In this document: in pieces, positions 26,123-37,890 of the stretch
Numbering within the stretch: position 1 is the first letter of the stretch
Layout of the letters: every line of letters starts with the position of its first letter
Assembly: GCF_002127585.1 (NCBI RefSeq)
Contig: NZ_NEGZ01000013.1
Location: 24,770-88,769, forward strand
Reading direction: 5' to 3'
Source: Janthinobacterium sp. GW458P
Lineage (GTDB): Bacteria > Pseudomonadota > Gammaproteobacteria > Burkholderiales > Burkholderiaceae_D
Length of the DNA stretch: 64,000 nucleotides
Notes under the pieces: generated by a model
What the model saw: the letters and a program-made list of their open reading frames with translations, nothing else
Database searches by the model: none
Told to the model about the DNA's origin: nothing
Program-made: the position numbers and the translations under genes

Positions 26123-27664
26123 TCAGCCCAGCGCGCCCAGTGCGGCCAGTTGTCGGCTCGACTGTTGCACCATCTGCATGATCAGCGCCTGCGCCTGCGG
26201 GTAGCCGGCTCTTTCCATCATCGTGACATCGTATGCCAGCGGCATGAGCGCCTGCAGCACCTGTTGCCGCGCCCGCGGCCAGCCTTGCGCCGCGTCAAGG
26301 GTGCAGGGCGGCATGTCCCTGTCCAGCAGGTGCAGGGCCGCCCGCGCCTGCGCCAGTTCCTGTTGCGCCGGCAATACGGGCAGGTCGCCGCGCGGCGGCG
26401 GCTGGCGCGCCAGATAGGTGTCGAGCTTGCGGCTTTGCCGCTCATACAGGTCGAGCAGCAAATGCACGGTGGCGCCGGCGGGCCGCGGTTGCGTGTCGAG
26501 TGCGTCGAGCACGGCCAGCAGCCAGTCCGTCATGTGCCGCCCGGCCAGCCCCAGTTCCGGCCTGCTAGTGCTGTGCAATTGCTCGCCCAGGTAGCGGGCG
26601 CGGTCGATGGCGCGCCGGCTGCCGCTCATGTGCTGGCCGATGGGGCCGTACAGGGGCGCCAGCGCCGTTTCATGCCGTTCTGCAAGCAAACACAGCAGCG
26701 CTAAATGGACGTAGACGTGAAAGGCGGCCAGTGTGCGGTGTGCATCCCAGTATTGATTGCCGTCATCATCGGGCGCATTCCACAGCGAGCAGACCCTGGC
26801 GCCGTCCGCGCGCGCGTAGCCGGGCGCCAGCAGGCTGTGGCCGTGGCGGAAGTCGTACAGTTTCTGGTGCAGCGCTTCGTGCAGCAAGTGCTCGGCCAGC
26901 CACCAGGGATTGCCGATCAGTTCCTGGTTCAGGAAGAGGCTGCCATTGACGCGAAATTGCGAACTGGACGCCTTGCCGCGCCAGACGCCCAGCTTGGGAA
27001 ACAGGGCGATCAGTTGAACGTGAGAAAGTGCGCTGGCCGTCAGCCGGGGCAGCAGGGTTTCCAGCAGGCACAAGCCGCGGCGCAGCAGCGCCCGTTCATG
27101 CGGCGTGGGCGTGGCCAGCGGCGCGCCGTAATTGACTTCCATCACAGCAAGGAAAGCGGAAGCATAAGGCGTGCCATCCTGCCAGGCATGCCATATGTAC
27201 GTGTCTGCTTCGCTGCCCGCGTCGGCGTCTTTGTCGCCCATGGCGCGCCGCTTCCGCTCTTGGTGCAGGCGCGCCATGGGCGGCAGATGGGCCGTCAGCG
27301 GGCCGCCGGGCAGGCCCGCGTCCAGGTGCGCGCTGGCCGCCTGGAACAGGGCCGCGCATTGCGGCAGCGGCAAGCCGTAGTCGTCGCCCAGGTGCAGCTG
27401 GCGCATGGCGTGCTGCACGGCGCAGCGCAGCACGGTGTCGCCGGTCAGCTGGCGTTGGCGCGCGGGCGTCGCCCCGTCGAGCCGCCGCGCCAGCTGCCGC
27501 GCCGCGGGCATGCTGGCACCCACCTTGTGCAGCCGTCGCCGGTAGGCCACGGCCAGCTGGTCGCGGATATAGACGCTGTCGCCGAAGGCGCGGTGCCGCA
27601 CCAGCGCCGTTTCGACGGCGTCGAGCACGTCGGGGCCGGGCAGGGCGGCGCGCAGCGAGTGCAC
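26123..27664 (-). CDS. HEXXH-motif putative peptide-modification enzyme
   Basis: 513 residues, GTG start 14 bases after the stop of a 60-residue peptide gene. The centre holds HEALHQKLYD (H262, E263, H266), followed 50-60 residues later by WDAHRTLAAFHVYVHLALL. This spacing and the HE..H.KL pattern resemble the HEXXH-motif family described as aKG-HExxH peptide beta-hydroxylases that act on ribosomally made peptides. No signal peptide or propeptide suggests an ordinary secreted protease. The flanking N- and C-terminal regions are helical and not recognised. A conventional metallopeptidase remains possible. Confidence 0.6.
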   Translation of the reverse strand: MHSLRAALPGPDVLDAVETALVRHRAFGDSVYIRDQLAVAYRRRLHKVGASMPAARQLARRLDGATPARQRQLTGDTVLRCAVQHAMRQLHLGDDYGLPLPQCAALFQAASAHLDAGLPGGPLTAHLPPMARLHQERKRRAMGDKDADAGSEADTYIWHAWQDGTPYASAFLAVMEVNYGAPLATPTPHERALLRRGLCLLETLLPRLTASALSHVQLIALFPKLGVWRGKASSSQFRVNGSLFLNQELIGNPWWLAEHLLHEALHQKLYDFRHGHSLLAPGYARADGARVCSLWNAPDDDGNQYWDAHRTLAAFHVYVHLALLCLLAERHETALAPLYGPIGQHMSGSRRAIDRARYLGEQLHSTSRPELGLAGRHMTDWLLAVLDALDTQPRPAGATVHLLLDLYERQSRKLDTYLARQPPPRGDLPVLPAQQELAQARAALHLLDRDMPPCTLDAAQGWPRARQQVLQALMPLAYDVTMMERAGYPQAQALIMQMVQQSSRQLAALGALG

Positions 27665-27678
27665 GGGCGGGCGCCGCG

Positions 27679-27861
27679 TCAGGCGGCCGTCGGGTGGTCG
27701 TGGTCGTGGTGGCCGTCGCCCTTCATGCGCAACTCCATTTCATCGACTTCCGTCTGGATTTTTTGCAGATCGTCGTCCGTTACGCCGTCGAGCAGGCGGC
27801 CGAGGACCATGTGCAGTTTGGCTTTGGCGTTGCTGGCGCTGCCGGGTGTGCTGTCGCTCAT
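27679..27861 (-). CDS. 60-residue peptide with His/Asp-rich tail, candidate modified peptide
   Basis: 60 residues: an amphipathic helical body (KLHMVLGRLLDGVTDDDLQKI) and a C-terminal tail GDGHHDHDHPTAA. AAGGAG lies eight bases before the ATG, a strong ribosome-binding site. It is immediately upstream of the HEXXH-motif gene in the same direction. A leader-like helix plus a short polar tail, placed beside a putative peptide-modifying enzyme, is how many RiPP precursors look. The tail could equally bind a metal. I recognise no named family. Confidence 0.6.
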   Translation of the reverse strand: MSDSTPGSASNAKAKLHMVLGRLLDGVTDDDLQKIQTEVDEMELRMKGDGHHDHDHPTAA

Positions 27862-28175
27862 GATGTTTTCTCCTTTAAATTCACTTGGAGGGGAGGGCCG
27901 GGACTTAGGTTTGCCTGAAAAATGGCCAAATTGAGGCAAATCAAAGGTTTTTTGCCCGAAATCTTCGCCGTGAGCGCATTTCTTTGTTTCGGACGGAGCG
28001 CCAGTTCGCATATACTAATGAACGAAGCAGGCTGGAAAGCCTGTCTCTGGCGAAATAATGAATGCCGGGGCAAGAGTAAAGACAGGGCAGACCCAGGCTG
28101 TGGCGATTCGTTCGTCACCGCTGGCATCCTCTGTGGCCGGGCCGCAAAGCCAGCCACTTCTCCGAAGTCCTTTGT
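27862..28175. other. Noncoding gap upstream of the peptide gene and of tig
   Basis: No gene is supported here. The minus-strand side holds the leader of the 60-residue peptide gene, including an inverted repeat TTTGCCT (27910-27916) with AGGCAAA (27934-27940) about 50 bases before the start. The remaining sequence toward 28175 has ordinary composition and no recognised RNA. Confidence 0.4.
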
Positions 28176-28181
28176 TATAAT
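28176..28181 (+). promoter_or_regulatory. Probable tig promoter -10
   Basis: A perfect TATAAT 282 bases before the tig start, reading toward tig. The -35 is poorly defined (CCACTT region). The implied transcript has an unusually long leader containing a nested hairpin. Confidence 0.45.
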
Positions 28182-28256
28182 GCCACGCTTTACCGAATGA
28201 TGGCCGGCCCTGCGATTTAATGAGAAGCATGGCTGGACGCTCGGAGCCCTGTCGCA

Positions 28257-28341
28257 GCATTGCAAGCGGCGGATTGTTTGGTGCCTGGTGCGGGTTTTCC
28301 CTCAGCCGGGTAGACCAGGTCCATCGTCCTGCTTGCAATGC
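28257..28341 (+). promoter_or_regulatory. Structured leader upstream of tig
   Basis: GCATTGCAAGC (28257-28267) pairs perfectly over 11 bases with GCTTGCAATGC (28331-28341), and inside it CCTGGT (28284-28289) pairs with ACCAGG (28314-28319). It lies between the TATAAT and the trigger-factor start, so it would form in the mRNA leader. Function unknown; no riboswitch class recognised. Confidence 0.5.
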
Positions 28342-28462
28342 TTTTACAGATGAATATGCGAGCGAGTGAAGCTGGACCCAGGTCTTGCCGCCAGTGATGG
28401 CGCAAGGGGTCGGGTCTTCTTCTCTCGTACCAACAGTGTTTATTTTTTGGACGATTTTTTAC

Positions 28463-29803
28463 ATGGCAACTGCAGTCGAAACCTTGGGCAAACTCGAACG
28501 TCGTATCACGATCTCCTTCCCGCTGACGGACGTCCGCACGGAAGTTGAGAAGCGCCTGAAAGTGCAAGCCCGTACGGCTAAGGCACCGGGCTTCCGTCCG
28601 GGCAAAGTGCCGTTGAAAATGGTCGCAGCACAATACGGCTACCAGATCGAATCCGAAGTGCTGAACGACAAAGTCGGCCGCGCTTTCAACGACGCCGCCA
28701 ACGAAAACAACCTGCGCGTGGCCGGTTTCCCGAACATCGTGCCGAAAGAAGAAGCGGCCGAAGGCCAGCTGGCTTTTGACGCCACGTTTGAAGTGTATCC
28801 GGAAGTCGCCATCGGCGACCTGACGGCCGTTGAAATCGAAACCGTGCAAGCCGATGTGTCGGAAGCCGAAATCGACAAGACCATCGACATCCTGCGCAAG
28901 CAGCGCGTGCACTTCCACACCAAGGGCGAAGCTGGCGAACACGGCGACGGCGGCGAGGCTATCGCTGCCAACGGCGACCGCGTGACCGTCGACTTCGTCG
29001 GCTCGATCGACGGCGTTGAATTCCCAGGCGGCAAAGCTGAAGGCTACGCTTTCGTGCTGGGCGAAGGCCGCATGCTGCCGGAATTCGAAGCAGCGACCCT
29101 GGGCCTGAAAGTAGGCGAGTCGAAGACTTTCCCGTTGTCGTTCCCAGAGGACTACCACGGTAAAGACGTGGCCGGCAAAACCGCCTCGTTCACCATCACG
29201 CTGCAAAAGCTGGAATGGGCGCACCTGCCGGAAGTTGACGCCGAATTCGCCAAGTCCCTGGGCGTTGCCGATGGCGACCTGGCCAAAATGCGCGAAGACA
29301 TCAAAGTCAACCTGCAGCGCGAAGTCGCTGGCCGCGTGAAAGCACGCAACAAGGAAGCCGTCATGGACGCGCTGATCAAAGTTGCTGAGCTGGAAGTGCC
29401 AAAAACGCTGATCGCCCAGGATTCCGAGCGCCTGGCCGAAATGACCCGCCAGGACATGGCGCAGCGCGGCATGAACGTCAAGGACGTGCCTTTCCCGGCA
29501 GAACTGTTCGCGGAAAAAGCCGAGCGTCGCGTACGCCTGGGCCTGATCCTGTCGCAGCTGGTCGGCGACAACAAGCTGCAGGCTACGCCTGAGCAAGTCA
29601 AGGCGCAGATCGAAGATTTCGCCCAAAGCTACGAAGATCCGCGCGAAGTGCTGAAGTACTACTACAGCGACCGTCGCCGCCTGGGTGAGATCGAAGCCCT
29701 TGTTTTGGAAGAAAACGTCGTCACTTACGTGTTGGGCCTGTCGAAAGTCACGACGAAAGCAGTTGCTTTCGACGAACTGATGGGAAGCAACGCACAAGCG
29801 TAA
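28463..29803 (+). CDS. tig: Trigger factor (ribosome-associated chaperone, peptidyl-prolyl isomerase)
   Basis: 446 residues. The N-terminal ribosome-binding domain carries the signature GFRPGKVP at the ribosome-docking loop; the FKBP-like isomerase domain follows (about 165-250, [14 protein letters not shown]), then the helical substrate-cradling C-terminus. It protects nascent chains at the ribosome exit. The start [10 protein letters not shown] at 28463 is the conserved N-terminus; an open frame to 28385 is not used. First of the proteostasis block with clpP 76 bases on. Confidence 0.97.
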   Translation: MATAVETLGKLERRITISFPLTDVRTEVEKRLKVQARTAKAPGFRPGKVPLKMVAAQYGYQIESEVLNDKVGRAFNDAANENNLRVAGFPNIVPKEEAAEGQLAFDATFEVYPEVAIGDLTAVEIETVQADVSEAEIDKTIDILRKQRVHFHTKGEAGEHGDGGEAIAANGDRVTVDFVGSIDGVEFPGGKAEGYAFVLGEGRMLPEFEAATLGLKVGESKTFPLSFPEDYHGKDVAGKTASFTITLQKLEWAHLPEVDAEFAKSLGVADGDLAKMREDIKVNLQREVAGRVKARNKEAVMDALIKVAELEVPKTLIAQDSERLAEMTRQDMAQRGMNVKDVPFPAELFAEKAERRVRLGLILSQLVGDNKLQATPEQVKAQIEDFAQSYEDPREVLKYYYSDRRRLGEIEALVLEENVVTYVLGLSKVTTKAVAFDELMGSNAQA

Positions 29804-29879
29804 ACCAGTTGGTATCCGGATGCCGCTCCCGGCCGTAGGGCCGGGGCGGCGCCCTCTAACTGCTTCACAAGGAAATGAA

Positions 29880-30506
29880 ATGACAGGTATGAACCGTAAT
29901 CCGGCGCTGGACACAGAGATGCTCGGCCTGGTGCCGATGGTGGTGGAACAAAGCGGCCGCGGCGAGCGCTCGTATGATATTTACTCGCGCCTGCTGAAGG
30001 AACGCTTGATTTTCATGGTCGGCCCGGTCAATGACCAGATGGCCAACCTGGTTGTCGCCCAGCTGCTGTTCCTGGAAAGCGAAAATCCGGAAAAGGAAAT
30101 CTCGCTCTACATCAACTCGCCAGGTGGCTCGGTTTCGGCCGGCATGGCCATCTACGACACCATGCAGTTCATCAAGCCGGACGTCTCGACCCTGTGTACC
30201 GGGATGGCCGCCTCGATGGGCGCCTTCCTGCTGGCCGCCGGCGCCAAGGGCAAGCGTTTCTCGCTGCCGAACTCGCGCATCATGATTCACCAGCCGTCCG
30301 GTGGTTCGCAAGGCATGGCGTCGGACATCGAGATCCAGGCAAAGGAAATCCTTTACCTGCGTACGCGCTTGAACGGCATCATGGCCGAGCGCACGGGCCA
30401 GTCGATCGAACAGATCGCCAAGGACACCGACCGCGACCGTTTCATGTCCGCCGACGAGGCCGTTGAGTATGGTTTGATCGACAAAGTGTTGACCAGCCGC
30501 GCTTGA
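29880..30506 (+). CDS. clpP: ATP-dependent Clp protease proteolytic subunit
   Basis: 208 residues. Serine protease triad visible: nucleophile in GMAASMGAF, histidine in [10 protein letters not shown], and an Asp further on. [10 protein letters not shown] and the ribbon region [14 protein letters not shown] are standard. Forms the tetradecameric barrel fed by ClpX (encoded next) or ClpA. The start at 29880 follows AAGGAA with five-base spacing; upstream the frame runs to 29820 through a GC hairpin (CCCGGCC/GGCCGGG). Confidence 0.97.
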   Translation: MTGMNRNPALDTEMLGLVPMVVEQSGRGERSYDIYSRLLKERLIFMVGPVNDQMANLVVAQLLFLESENPEKEISLYINSPGGSVSAGMAIYDTMQFIKPDVSTLCTGMAASMGAFLLAAGAKGKRFSLPNSRIMIHQPSGGSQGMASDIEIQAKEILYLRTRLNGIMAERTGQSIEQIAKDTDRDRFMSADEAVEYGLIDKVLTSRA

Positions 30507-30540
30507 TGAGCCCCTACCGATATTGCTAGATAAGTAATTA

Positions 30541-30575
30541 AGCGCCCGGGCGATCAAACGTTCGGGCGTTTCGCT
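30541..30575 (+). terminator. Hairpin between clpP and clpX
   Basis: AGCGCCCG (30541-30548) pairs with CGGGCGTT (30563-30570), one wobble, followed by a T-rich tail. It could end part of the tig-clpP transcripts and let clpX be set separately. Confidence 0.55.
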
Positions 30576-30705
30576 TTTATTTCGGGTAGCATGGAGCTTG
30601 TGCACGTTGTTGACTTGCGCCATGGGTAGCGGCCTTTTGGGCAACTACCGCCATCCGGCTTGCGATTTTGCAATATTGTTAATGCAGTTCCAACCAAAAT
30701 GCCTT

Positions 30706-31974
30706 ATGTCAGACAAAAAATCCTCTAGCGGCGAAAAATTACTGTATTGCTCGTTCTGCGGCAAAAGCCAGCACGAGGTGAAGAAACTCATCGCCGGGCC
30801 GTCCGTGTTCATTTGCGACGAGTGCATCGACCTGTGCAACGACATCATCCGTGATGAAACGTCGAGCATCGAGACGGTGACCGGTACCAAATCCGACCTG
30901 CCGACGCCGCAAGAAATCGCCGCCTTGCTCGATCAGTACGTGATCGGCCAGCAGACTGCCAAGCGCATCCTGTCGGTGGCGGTGTACAACCATTACAAGC
31001 GCCTCAAGCACCTGGGCAAGAAAGACGACATCGAACTGGCCAAGAGCAACATCCTGCTGGTCGGTCCTACCGGTTCGGGCAAGACCCTGCTGGCGCAGAC
31101 CCTGGCGCGCATGCTCAACGTGCCGTTCGTGATCGCCGACGCCACCACCCTGACCGAAGCCGGTTACGTGGGCGAGGACGTGGAAAACATCATCCAGAAG
31201 CTGCTGCAAAGCTGCAACTACGATGTCGAGAAAGCCCAGCGCGGCATCGTCTACATCGATGAAATCGACAAGATTTCGCGCAAGTCCGACAATCCGTCCA
31301 TCACGCGCGACGTGTCGGGCGAGGGCGTGCAGCAAGCCTTGTTGAAACTCATCGAAGGCACGATGGCTTCCGTGCCGCCACAAGGCGGGCGCAAGCATCC
31401 GAACCAGGATTTCGTGCAGATCGACACGACCAACATCATGTTCATCTGCGGCGGCGCCTTCGACGGCCTGTCGAAAGTGATCGCCAACCGCTCCGAGAAG
31501 AGCGGCATCGGCTTCTCGGCCACCGTGCGCAGCAAGTCGCAAAGCTCGGCCAGCGAACTGATGTTGCAGGCGGAGCCGGAAGACCTGGTCAAGTTCGGCC
31601 TGATCCCGGAACTGGTCGGTCGTCTGCCCGTCATCGCCACCCTGGCGGAATTGACGGAAGAGGCGCTGATCCAGATCCTCGTCGAGCCGAAGAATGCGCT
31701 GATCAAGCAGTATTCGAAGCTGCTCGAGATGGAAGGCGCGGAACTGGAGATTCGTCCGGCCGCCCTGCACGCGATCGCCAAGAAGGCGCTGGCGCGCAAG
31801 ACCGGCGCCCGTGGCCTGCGTTCCATCCTGGAACATGCTTTGCTGGACGTCATGTACGAACTGCCGAGCGAACAAAATGTGGTGAAGGTCGTCATCGACG
31901 AAAATACCATTACCAGCGGCGCCAAACCTTTGTTGATTTATCAAGAGACTGCCAAAGCCTCCGGAGAAAATTGA
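30706..31974 (+). CDS. clpX: ATP-dependent Clp protease ATP-binding subunit ClpX
   Basis: 422 residues. N-terminal C4 zinc-binding domain (CSFC then CDECIDLC), Walker [11 protein letters not shown], Walker [11 protein letters not shown], and the GYVGEDVE pore loop region. Unfolds tagged substrates and passes them to ClpP. The start [11 protein letters not shown] at 30706 is the family N-terminus; the frame extends upstream to 30598 but without conservation. Terminated by the hairpin at 32064. Confidence 0.97.
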   Translation: MSDKKSSSGEKLLYCSFCGKSQHEVKKLIAGPSVFICDECIDLCNDIIRDETSSIETVTGTKSDLPTPQEIAALLDQYVIGQQTAKRILSVAVYNHYKRLKHLGKKDDIELAKSNILLVGPTGSGKTLLAQTLARMLNVPFVIADATTLTEAGYVGEDVENIIQKLLQSCNYDVEKAQRGIVYIDEIDKISRKSDNPSITRDVSGEGVQQALLKLIEGTMASVPPQGGRKHPNQDFVQIDTTNIMFICGGAFDGLSKVIANRSEKSGIGFSATVRSKSQSSASELMLQAEPEDLVKFGLIPELVGRLPVIATLAELTEEALIQILVEPKNALIKQYSKLLEMEGAELEIRPAALHAIAKKALARKTGARGLRSILEHALLDVMYELPSEQNVVKVVIDENTITSGAKPLLIYQETAKASGEN

Positions 31975-32063
31975 TTACTGCTGAGACAAATGCTTAAAAA
32001 GGGTTTTGATTCCTTAAGGCATGGCAGTACAATTTAAATCAATGAGTGCAGGCTTCAATCGGA

Positions 32064-32100
32064 AAGCCACTCGCGGCGCTTAGCTGCGCGTGGCTTTTTT
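32064..32100 (+). terminator. Intrinsic terminator after clpX
   Basis: AAGCCAC (32064-32070) pairs with GTGGCTT (32090-32096), extended inside by GCG/CGC pairs, then six T. It separates clpX from lon. Confidence 0.8.
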
Positions 32101-32247
32101 ACTGTGATAACTGCATTTGTTACCGTCATGCGGGTGTGTTTTGCGAAATAGACTTTATGTTTGTTTCACAGAATTATTTATTCTCGCCGGTCTTGTGTTT
32201 TGGCAGCGAGCGCCAACATCGTAAACACGCTTTCTATAAGGTACGCC

Positions 32248-34659
<2,412 letters not shown>

Positions 34660-34680
34660 CGTTTTACCCCTGTTTTCCCC

Positions 34681-34710
34681 AAACAAGCGCTTTTAGAGCG
34701 CTTGTTTTAT
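34681..34710 (+). terminator. Intrinsic terminator after lon
   Basis: An 11-bp perfect stem AAACAAGCGCT / AGCGCTTGTTT with loop TTTAG, followed by T-rich sequence. Confidence 0.85.
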
Positions 34711-34863
34711 ATTGAAACGTGAATTGCGCCCCCAAAGCGCTTGACACATATACAGTGTGGCTTGTTTAATACGCCTGCACATTTTTTTCGCCGGACAGCT
34801 GTGGTGCCAAAAGTGCCGCAACGATACGGTAAACGTTTTATACCTTTGTAATTGGGGATGCTA

Positions 34864-35136
34864 GTGAACAAGACTGAATTGATCGACCACATTGCTGAAA
34901 AAGCTGACATTTCCAAAGCCGCCGCTGCGCGCGCACTCGACGCTGTTATCGGCGGCGTGACGGAAACTTTGAAAAACAACGACAGCGTGACCCTGGTTGG
35001 TTTTGGTACCTTCTCGGTGAGCGAACGTGCTGAGCGTACCGGCCGCAATCCGCGTACCAAAGAAGCGATCACGATCGAAGCTGCAAAAGTCCCGAAATTT
35101 AAAGCTGGTAAAGCTTTGAAGGATGCTGTAAACTAA
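34864..35136 (+). CDS. hupB: DNA-binding protein HU
   Basis: 90 residues from a GTG at 34864, the exact HU length, starting (M)[17 protein letters not shown]. The DNA-embracing arm GRNPRTKE is intact. I prefer the GTG over the in-frame ATG six bases upstream because the family begins with NKTEL and a GGGG ribosome-binding sequence precedes the GTG at proper distance. Follows lon as in many proteobacteria. Nucleoid protein that bends DNA. Confidence 0.95.
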   Translation: MNKTELIDHIAEKADISKAAAARALDAVIGGVTETLKNNDSVTLVGFGTFSVSERAERTGRNPRTKEAITIEAAKVPKFKAGKALKDAVN

Positions 35137-35261
35137 CGGACTTCGGTGAGGTGACAATCACCGGAAACATTTGGCGGCGCCTCCGGGTGCCGCGATTTCA
35201 GGATCGGAGTTCCTTGAATGACGATCCTGGATGCAAATGCAAGTAGTACTGTGTATTTTTC

Positions 35262-35338
<77 letters not shown>

Positions 35339-35356
35339 AAAAAAATACGCTCTCAA

Positions 35357-35433
35357 GGAGTGGTAGTTCAGTTGGTTAGAATACCGGCCTGTCACGTCGG
35401 GGGTCGCGGGTTCGAGTCCCGTCCGCTCCGCCA
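35357..35433 (+). tRNA. tRNA-Asp (GUC), copy 2
   Basis: 77 bases including CCA, 18 bases after copy 1 and likely on the same transcript. Same anticodon. Differs from copy 1 just before the anticodon stem (A for G) and in the variable loop (G for A), both unpaired positions. Confidence 0.95.
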
Positions 35434-35441
35434 GAATATAG

Positions 35442-35479
35442 AAACCCGCGCTGCCGAATAAGCAGCGCGGGTTTTTCTT
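35442..35479 (+). terminator. Terminator after the tRNA-Asp pair
   Basis: A 13-bp perfect stem AAACCCGCGCTGC / GCAGCGCGGGTTT with loop CGAATAA and a T-rich tail. Confidence 0.9.
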
Positions 35480-35680
35480 TTATGCGCCCGATTATCTTTG
35501 CGCTTTCCCTTTTTAATTCCGCCGCCGCGCTTTTTTCGAATCGGGGGCGCGCGCATTTAAATCCGCTTTAAGCTTTGCCGTGTTTAATGTCCAGGCTGCC
35601 GTCTTGCCGGCCATGCGCGCGTGCGCTGATTTGCGGCGCGGCACGCGGCGCCGGGGCAGGGCGCGCGCCCTGATTTACTC

Positions 35681-35709
35681 TTGCTATAGCGCTATGGGCA
35701 TTGTAGAAT
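35681..35709 (+). promoter_or_regulatory. Sigma-70 promoter upstream of ppiD
   Basis: TTGCTA at 35681-35686 and TAGAAT at 35704-35709 with exactly 17 bases between them. The predicted start is near 35716, 160 bases before ppiD. Confidence 0.6.
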
Positions 35710-35715
35710 CAGGAG

Positions 35716-35843
35716 ATAATGGCTTGGGCGTCAGAATCCTGCTTTAGTTCCAGCGCCAAGTTGTTGAATCTAAAGGGGAAGTGGACATCTGTCCCGTCCA
35801 TTCCGCCGAAGAAATCAAGGCGAACGCATGTTCGCCTTTTTTT
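35716..35843 (+). ncRNA. Candidate small RNA or ppiD leader/attenuator
   Basis: The stretch from the predicted start point to a strong intrinsic terminator (AAGGCGAAC / GTTCGCCTT, loop GCAT, seven T, 35817-35843) would give a transcript of about 128 bases. A second small hairpin GGACA-TC-TGTCC lies at 35783-35794. Because the terminator is 33 bases before ppiD, it is either a free RNA or an attenuator. A 42-codon ORF from 35719 crosses the terminator and is unlikely to be the product. Confidence 0.45.
35791..35807 (+). repeat. Possible tRNA-Asp 3' end remnant
   Basis: GTCCCGTCCATTCCGCC matches 15 of 17 bases of the 3' end of the two tRNA-Asp genes upstream (GTCCCGTCCGCTCCGCC). Such short 3' copies can be scars of tRNA-targeted integration or of a lost tandem tRNA, but the length is small enough for chance. 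Confidence 0.3.
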
Positions 35844-35875
35844 ATAGTGATCCACTCATCCCGAATTGGCTGACC

Positions 35876-37801
35876 ATGTTTGAATTTATTCGTACCCATC
35901 GACGCTTGATGCAGTTTCTTTTGATGCTGGTCATCGTCCCGTCTTTTGCACTGGTCGGTATCAGCGGCTACCAAAGCTTCGGCGACGGCGCGAACACCAT
36001 CGCCAAGGTCGGCGACCAGGTCGTTACGCAGCAGCAATATGAAGAAGCGCAACGCCAGCAGATCGACCGCTACCGCCAGATGATGGGCGAGCAGTTCGAC
36101 CAGAAAATGTTTGACACGCCGGAAGCCCGCAAGAGCATCCTCGACAACCTGATCGCCGAGCGCGCCGTGGCTGCCGAAGTGGGCCGCAGCCGCCTCGTCA
36201 TCAGCGATGCCGTGCTGCAGAAGGAAGTGCTGGAAATCCCCGGCTTGACCTTGCCGGACGGTAAATTCGACCTGGAACGCTACAAGGCCATGCTGGCCGC
36301 CCAGGGCATGACGCCGCAGATGTACGATGCGCGCCGCCGCAGCGACCTGGCCCTGCAGCAGCTGGCCGGCGCCGTGCAAGGCACGGCCTTCGCGCCGGCC
36401 ACCGTTGCCAAGCGCCTGTCGGACATCACCTCGGAAGAGCGTGAAGTGCAGGAACTGCTGTTGCCGCTCGCCCAGTACGTGCCGCAAGTCAAGGTCACGG
36501 ACGCCATGGTCAAGGATTTCTATGAAAAGAACGGCAAGTTCTTCGCCATCCCGGAACAGGCAAAGATCGAATACGTGGTGCTCGATGACAGTGCCGCCGG
36601 CGAGCAGGTCGACGTCACCGACGCCGATGTGACCGGCTACTACACGAAGAACCAGAAAGCTTATACGACGCCGGAAGCGCGCCAGGCCAGCCATATCCTG
36701 GTTGCAGTCAAGAAAGACGCATCGGCCGCCGACAAGGCCGCCGCCAAGGCCAAGGCCGAAGCCATCCTCGCGGACGTGCGCAAGACGCCTGCCAGCTTTG
36801 CCGCCGTGGCCAGGGCCAAGTCCGAAGACCCGGCGTCCGCCGAGCAGGGCGGCGACCTGGGCGTGATCGGCAAGGATGGCCTGCCGGCGCCGCTGCTGAG
36901 CGCTGTCAACCAGCTCAAGCAAGGTGAGATCAGCGACGTCGTCGCTTCCGATTTCGGCTACCACATCCTGACCGTCACCTCGCTCAAGCCGCAGCACGTC
37001 AAGGCGCTGGACGAAGTACGGGGCGAAATCACGGCTGACCTGCGCAAGCAATTTGCAGCCAAGAAATATTCGGAAATGGCGGAAACCTTTACCAATACCG
37101 TGTACGAGCAATCGGACAGCCTCAAGCCGGTGGCCGACAAGCTGAAACTGAAAGTGGAAAGCGTCGCCAACCTGTCGCGCACGCCGTCGCCGGCACTGGG
37201 CAAGGCGCCGTTCAACAACGCCAAGTTCCTCGCCGCCATCTTCTCGAATGATTCGCTGAAGGACAAGCGCAACACGGAAGCCGTCACCGTGGCGCCGAAC
37301 GTGCTCATTTCCGGCCGCGTGGTGGAGTTCAAGCCGGCAACGAAGCGTCCGCTGGCCGAAGTCGAAGCGATGATCCGTCAGCGCGTGACCATGGAAGAAG
37401 CGGAAAAGCTGGCGAAGAAGGCCGGCGAAACCAAACTGGCGGCCCTGAAGGCGTCGGGCGACGCCACCGGTTTCGGTGCGGCGCAATGGGTGTCGCGCAG
37501 CAAGCTTGACGGCATCAACCGCGCCGCCATCGCGCAAGTAATGAAGGCCGACACGAGCAAGCTGCCAGCCTACGTGGGCGTGGACTTGCCAGCCCTGGGC
37601 TACGGCATCTACCGCATCGGCAAGGTGCAGCAGCCGGCGCAAGTCGATGCGGCGCGCCGCCAGCAAGAGAAAGACCAGATCAGCGGCATCCTGGCGCAAC
37701 AGGAAATGTTCGATTACGTTGAGTACCTGAAAGCCAAGGCCAAGGTGAAGATCGTCAAGCCGGTCACCGCACCAGCCGCCCCAGCGTCGGAAGCGCCGTA
37801 A
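35876..37801 (+). CDS. ppiD: Periplasmic folding chaperone PpiD (peptidyl-prolyl isomerase)
   Basis: 641 residues. One N-terminal membrane anchor (LMQFLLMLVIVPSFALVGI), a SurA-like N domain (VGDQVVTQQQYEEAQRQQI) and a parvulin domain (about 270-365, starting ASHILVAVKKDASAADKA, then GGDLGVIGKDG). Anchored in the inner membrane, facing the periplasm, where it helps outer-membrane proteins leave the Sec translocon. The start MFEFIRTHRRLMQ at 35876 lies after the terminator; a longer frame from 35828 begins inside the terminator hairpin and is rejected. Confidence 0.93.
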   Translation: MFEFIRTHRRLMQFLLMLVIVPSFALVGISGYQSFGDGANTIAKVGDQVVTQQQYEEAQRQQIDRYRQMMGEQFDQKMFDTPEARKSILDNLIAERAVAAEVGRSRLVISDAVLQKEVLEIPGLTLPDGKFDLERYKAMLAAQGMTPQMYDARRRSDLALQQLAGAVQGTAFAPATVAKRLSDITSEEREVQELLLPLAQYVPQVKVTDAMVKDFYEKNGKFFAIPEQAKIEYVVLDDSAAGEQVDVTDADVTGYYTKNQKAYTTPEARQASHILVAVKKDASAADKAAAKAKAEAILADVRKTPASFAAVARAKSEDPASAEQGGDLGVIGKDGLPAPLLSAVNQLKQGEISDVVASDFGYHILTVTSLKPQHVKALDEVRGEITADLRKQFAAKKYSEMAETFTNTVYEQSDSLKPVADKLKLKVESVANLSRTPSPALGKAPFNNAKFLAAIFSNDSLKDKRNTEAVTVAPNVLISGRVVEFKPATKRPLAEVEAMIRQRVTMEEAEKLAKKAGETKLAALKASGDATGFGAAQWVSRSKLDGINRAAIAQVMKADTSKLPAYVGVDLPALGYGIYRIGKVQQPAQVDAARRQQEKDQISGILAQQEMFDYVEYLKAKAKVKIVKPVTAPAAPASEAP

Positions 37802-37819
37802 GATTTAGTTTCCACGCAT

Positions 37820-37851
37820 AAAAATAGCCGCTCTTGAGCGGCTATTTTTTT
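37820..37851 (+). terminator. Intrinsic terminator after ppiD
   Basis: A 14-bp perfect stem AAAAATAGCCGCTC / GAGCGGCTATTTTT with loop TT and a following T-run. Confidence 0.9.
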
Positions 37852-37890
37852 GTCTGCGAGTCGGGAACTTTATATAAGCCACCGGCGTAA

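Noticed and set aside
35719..35847. 42-codon ORF upstream of ppiD
   Set aside because: It reads through the terminator hairpin and its ribosome-binding site is too close to the ATG.
35744..37699. 651-codon antisense frame over ppiD
   Set aside because: Shadow of ppiD, with no ribosome-binding site or recognisable domain.
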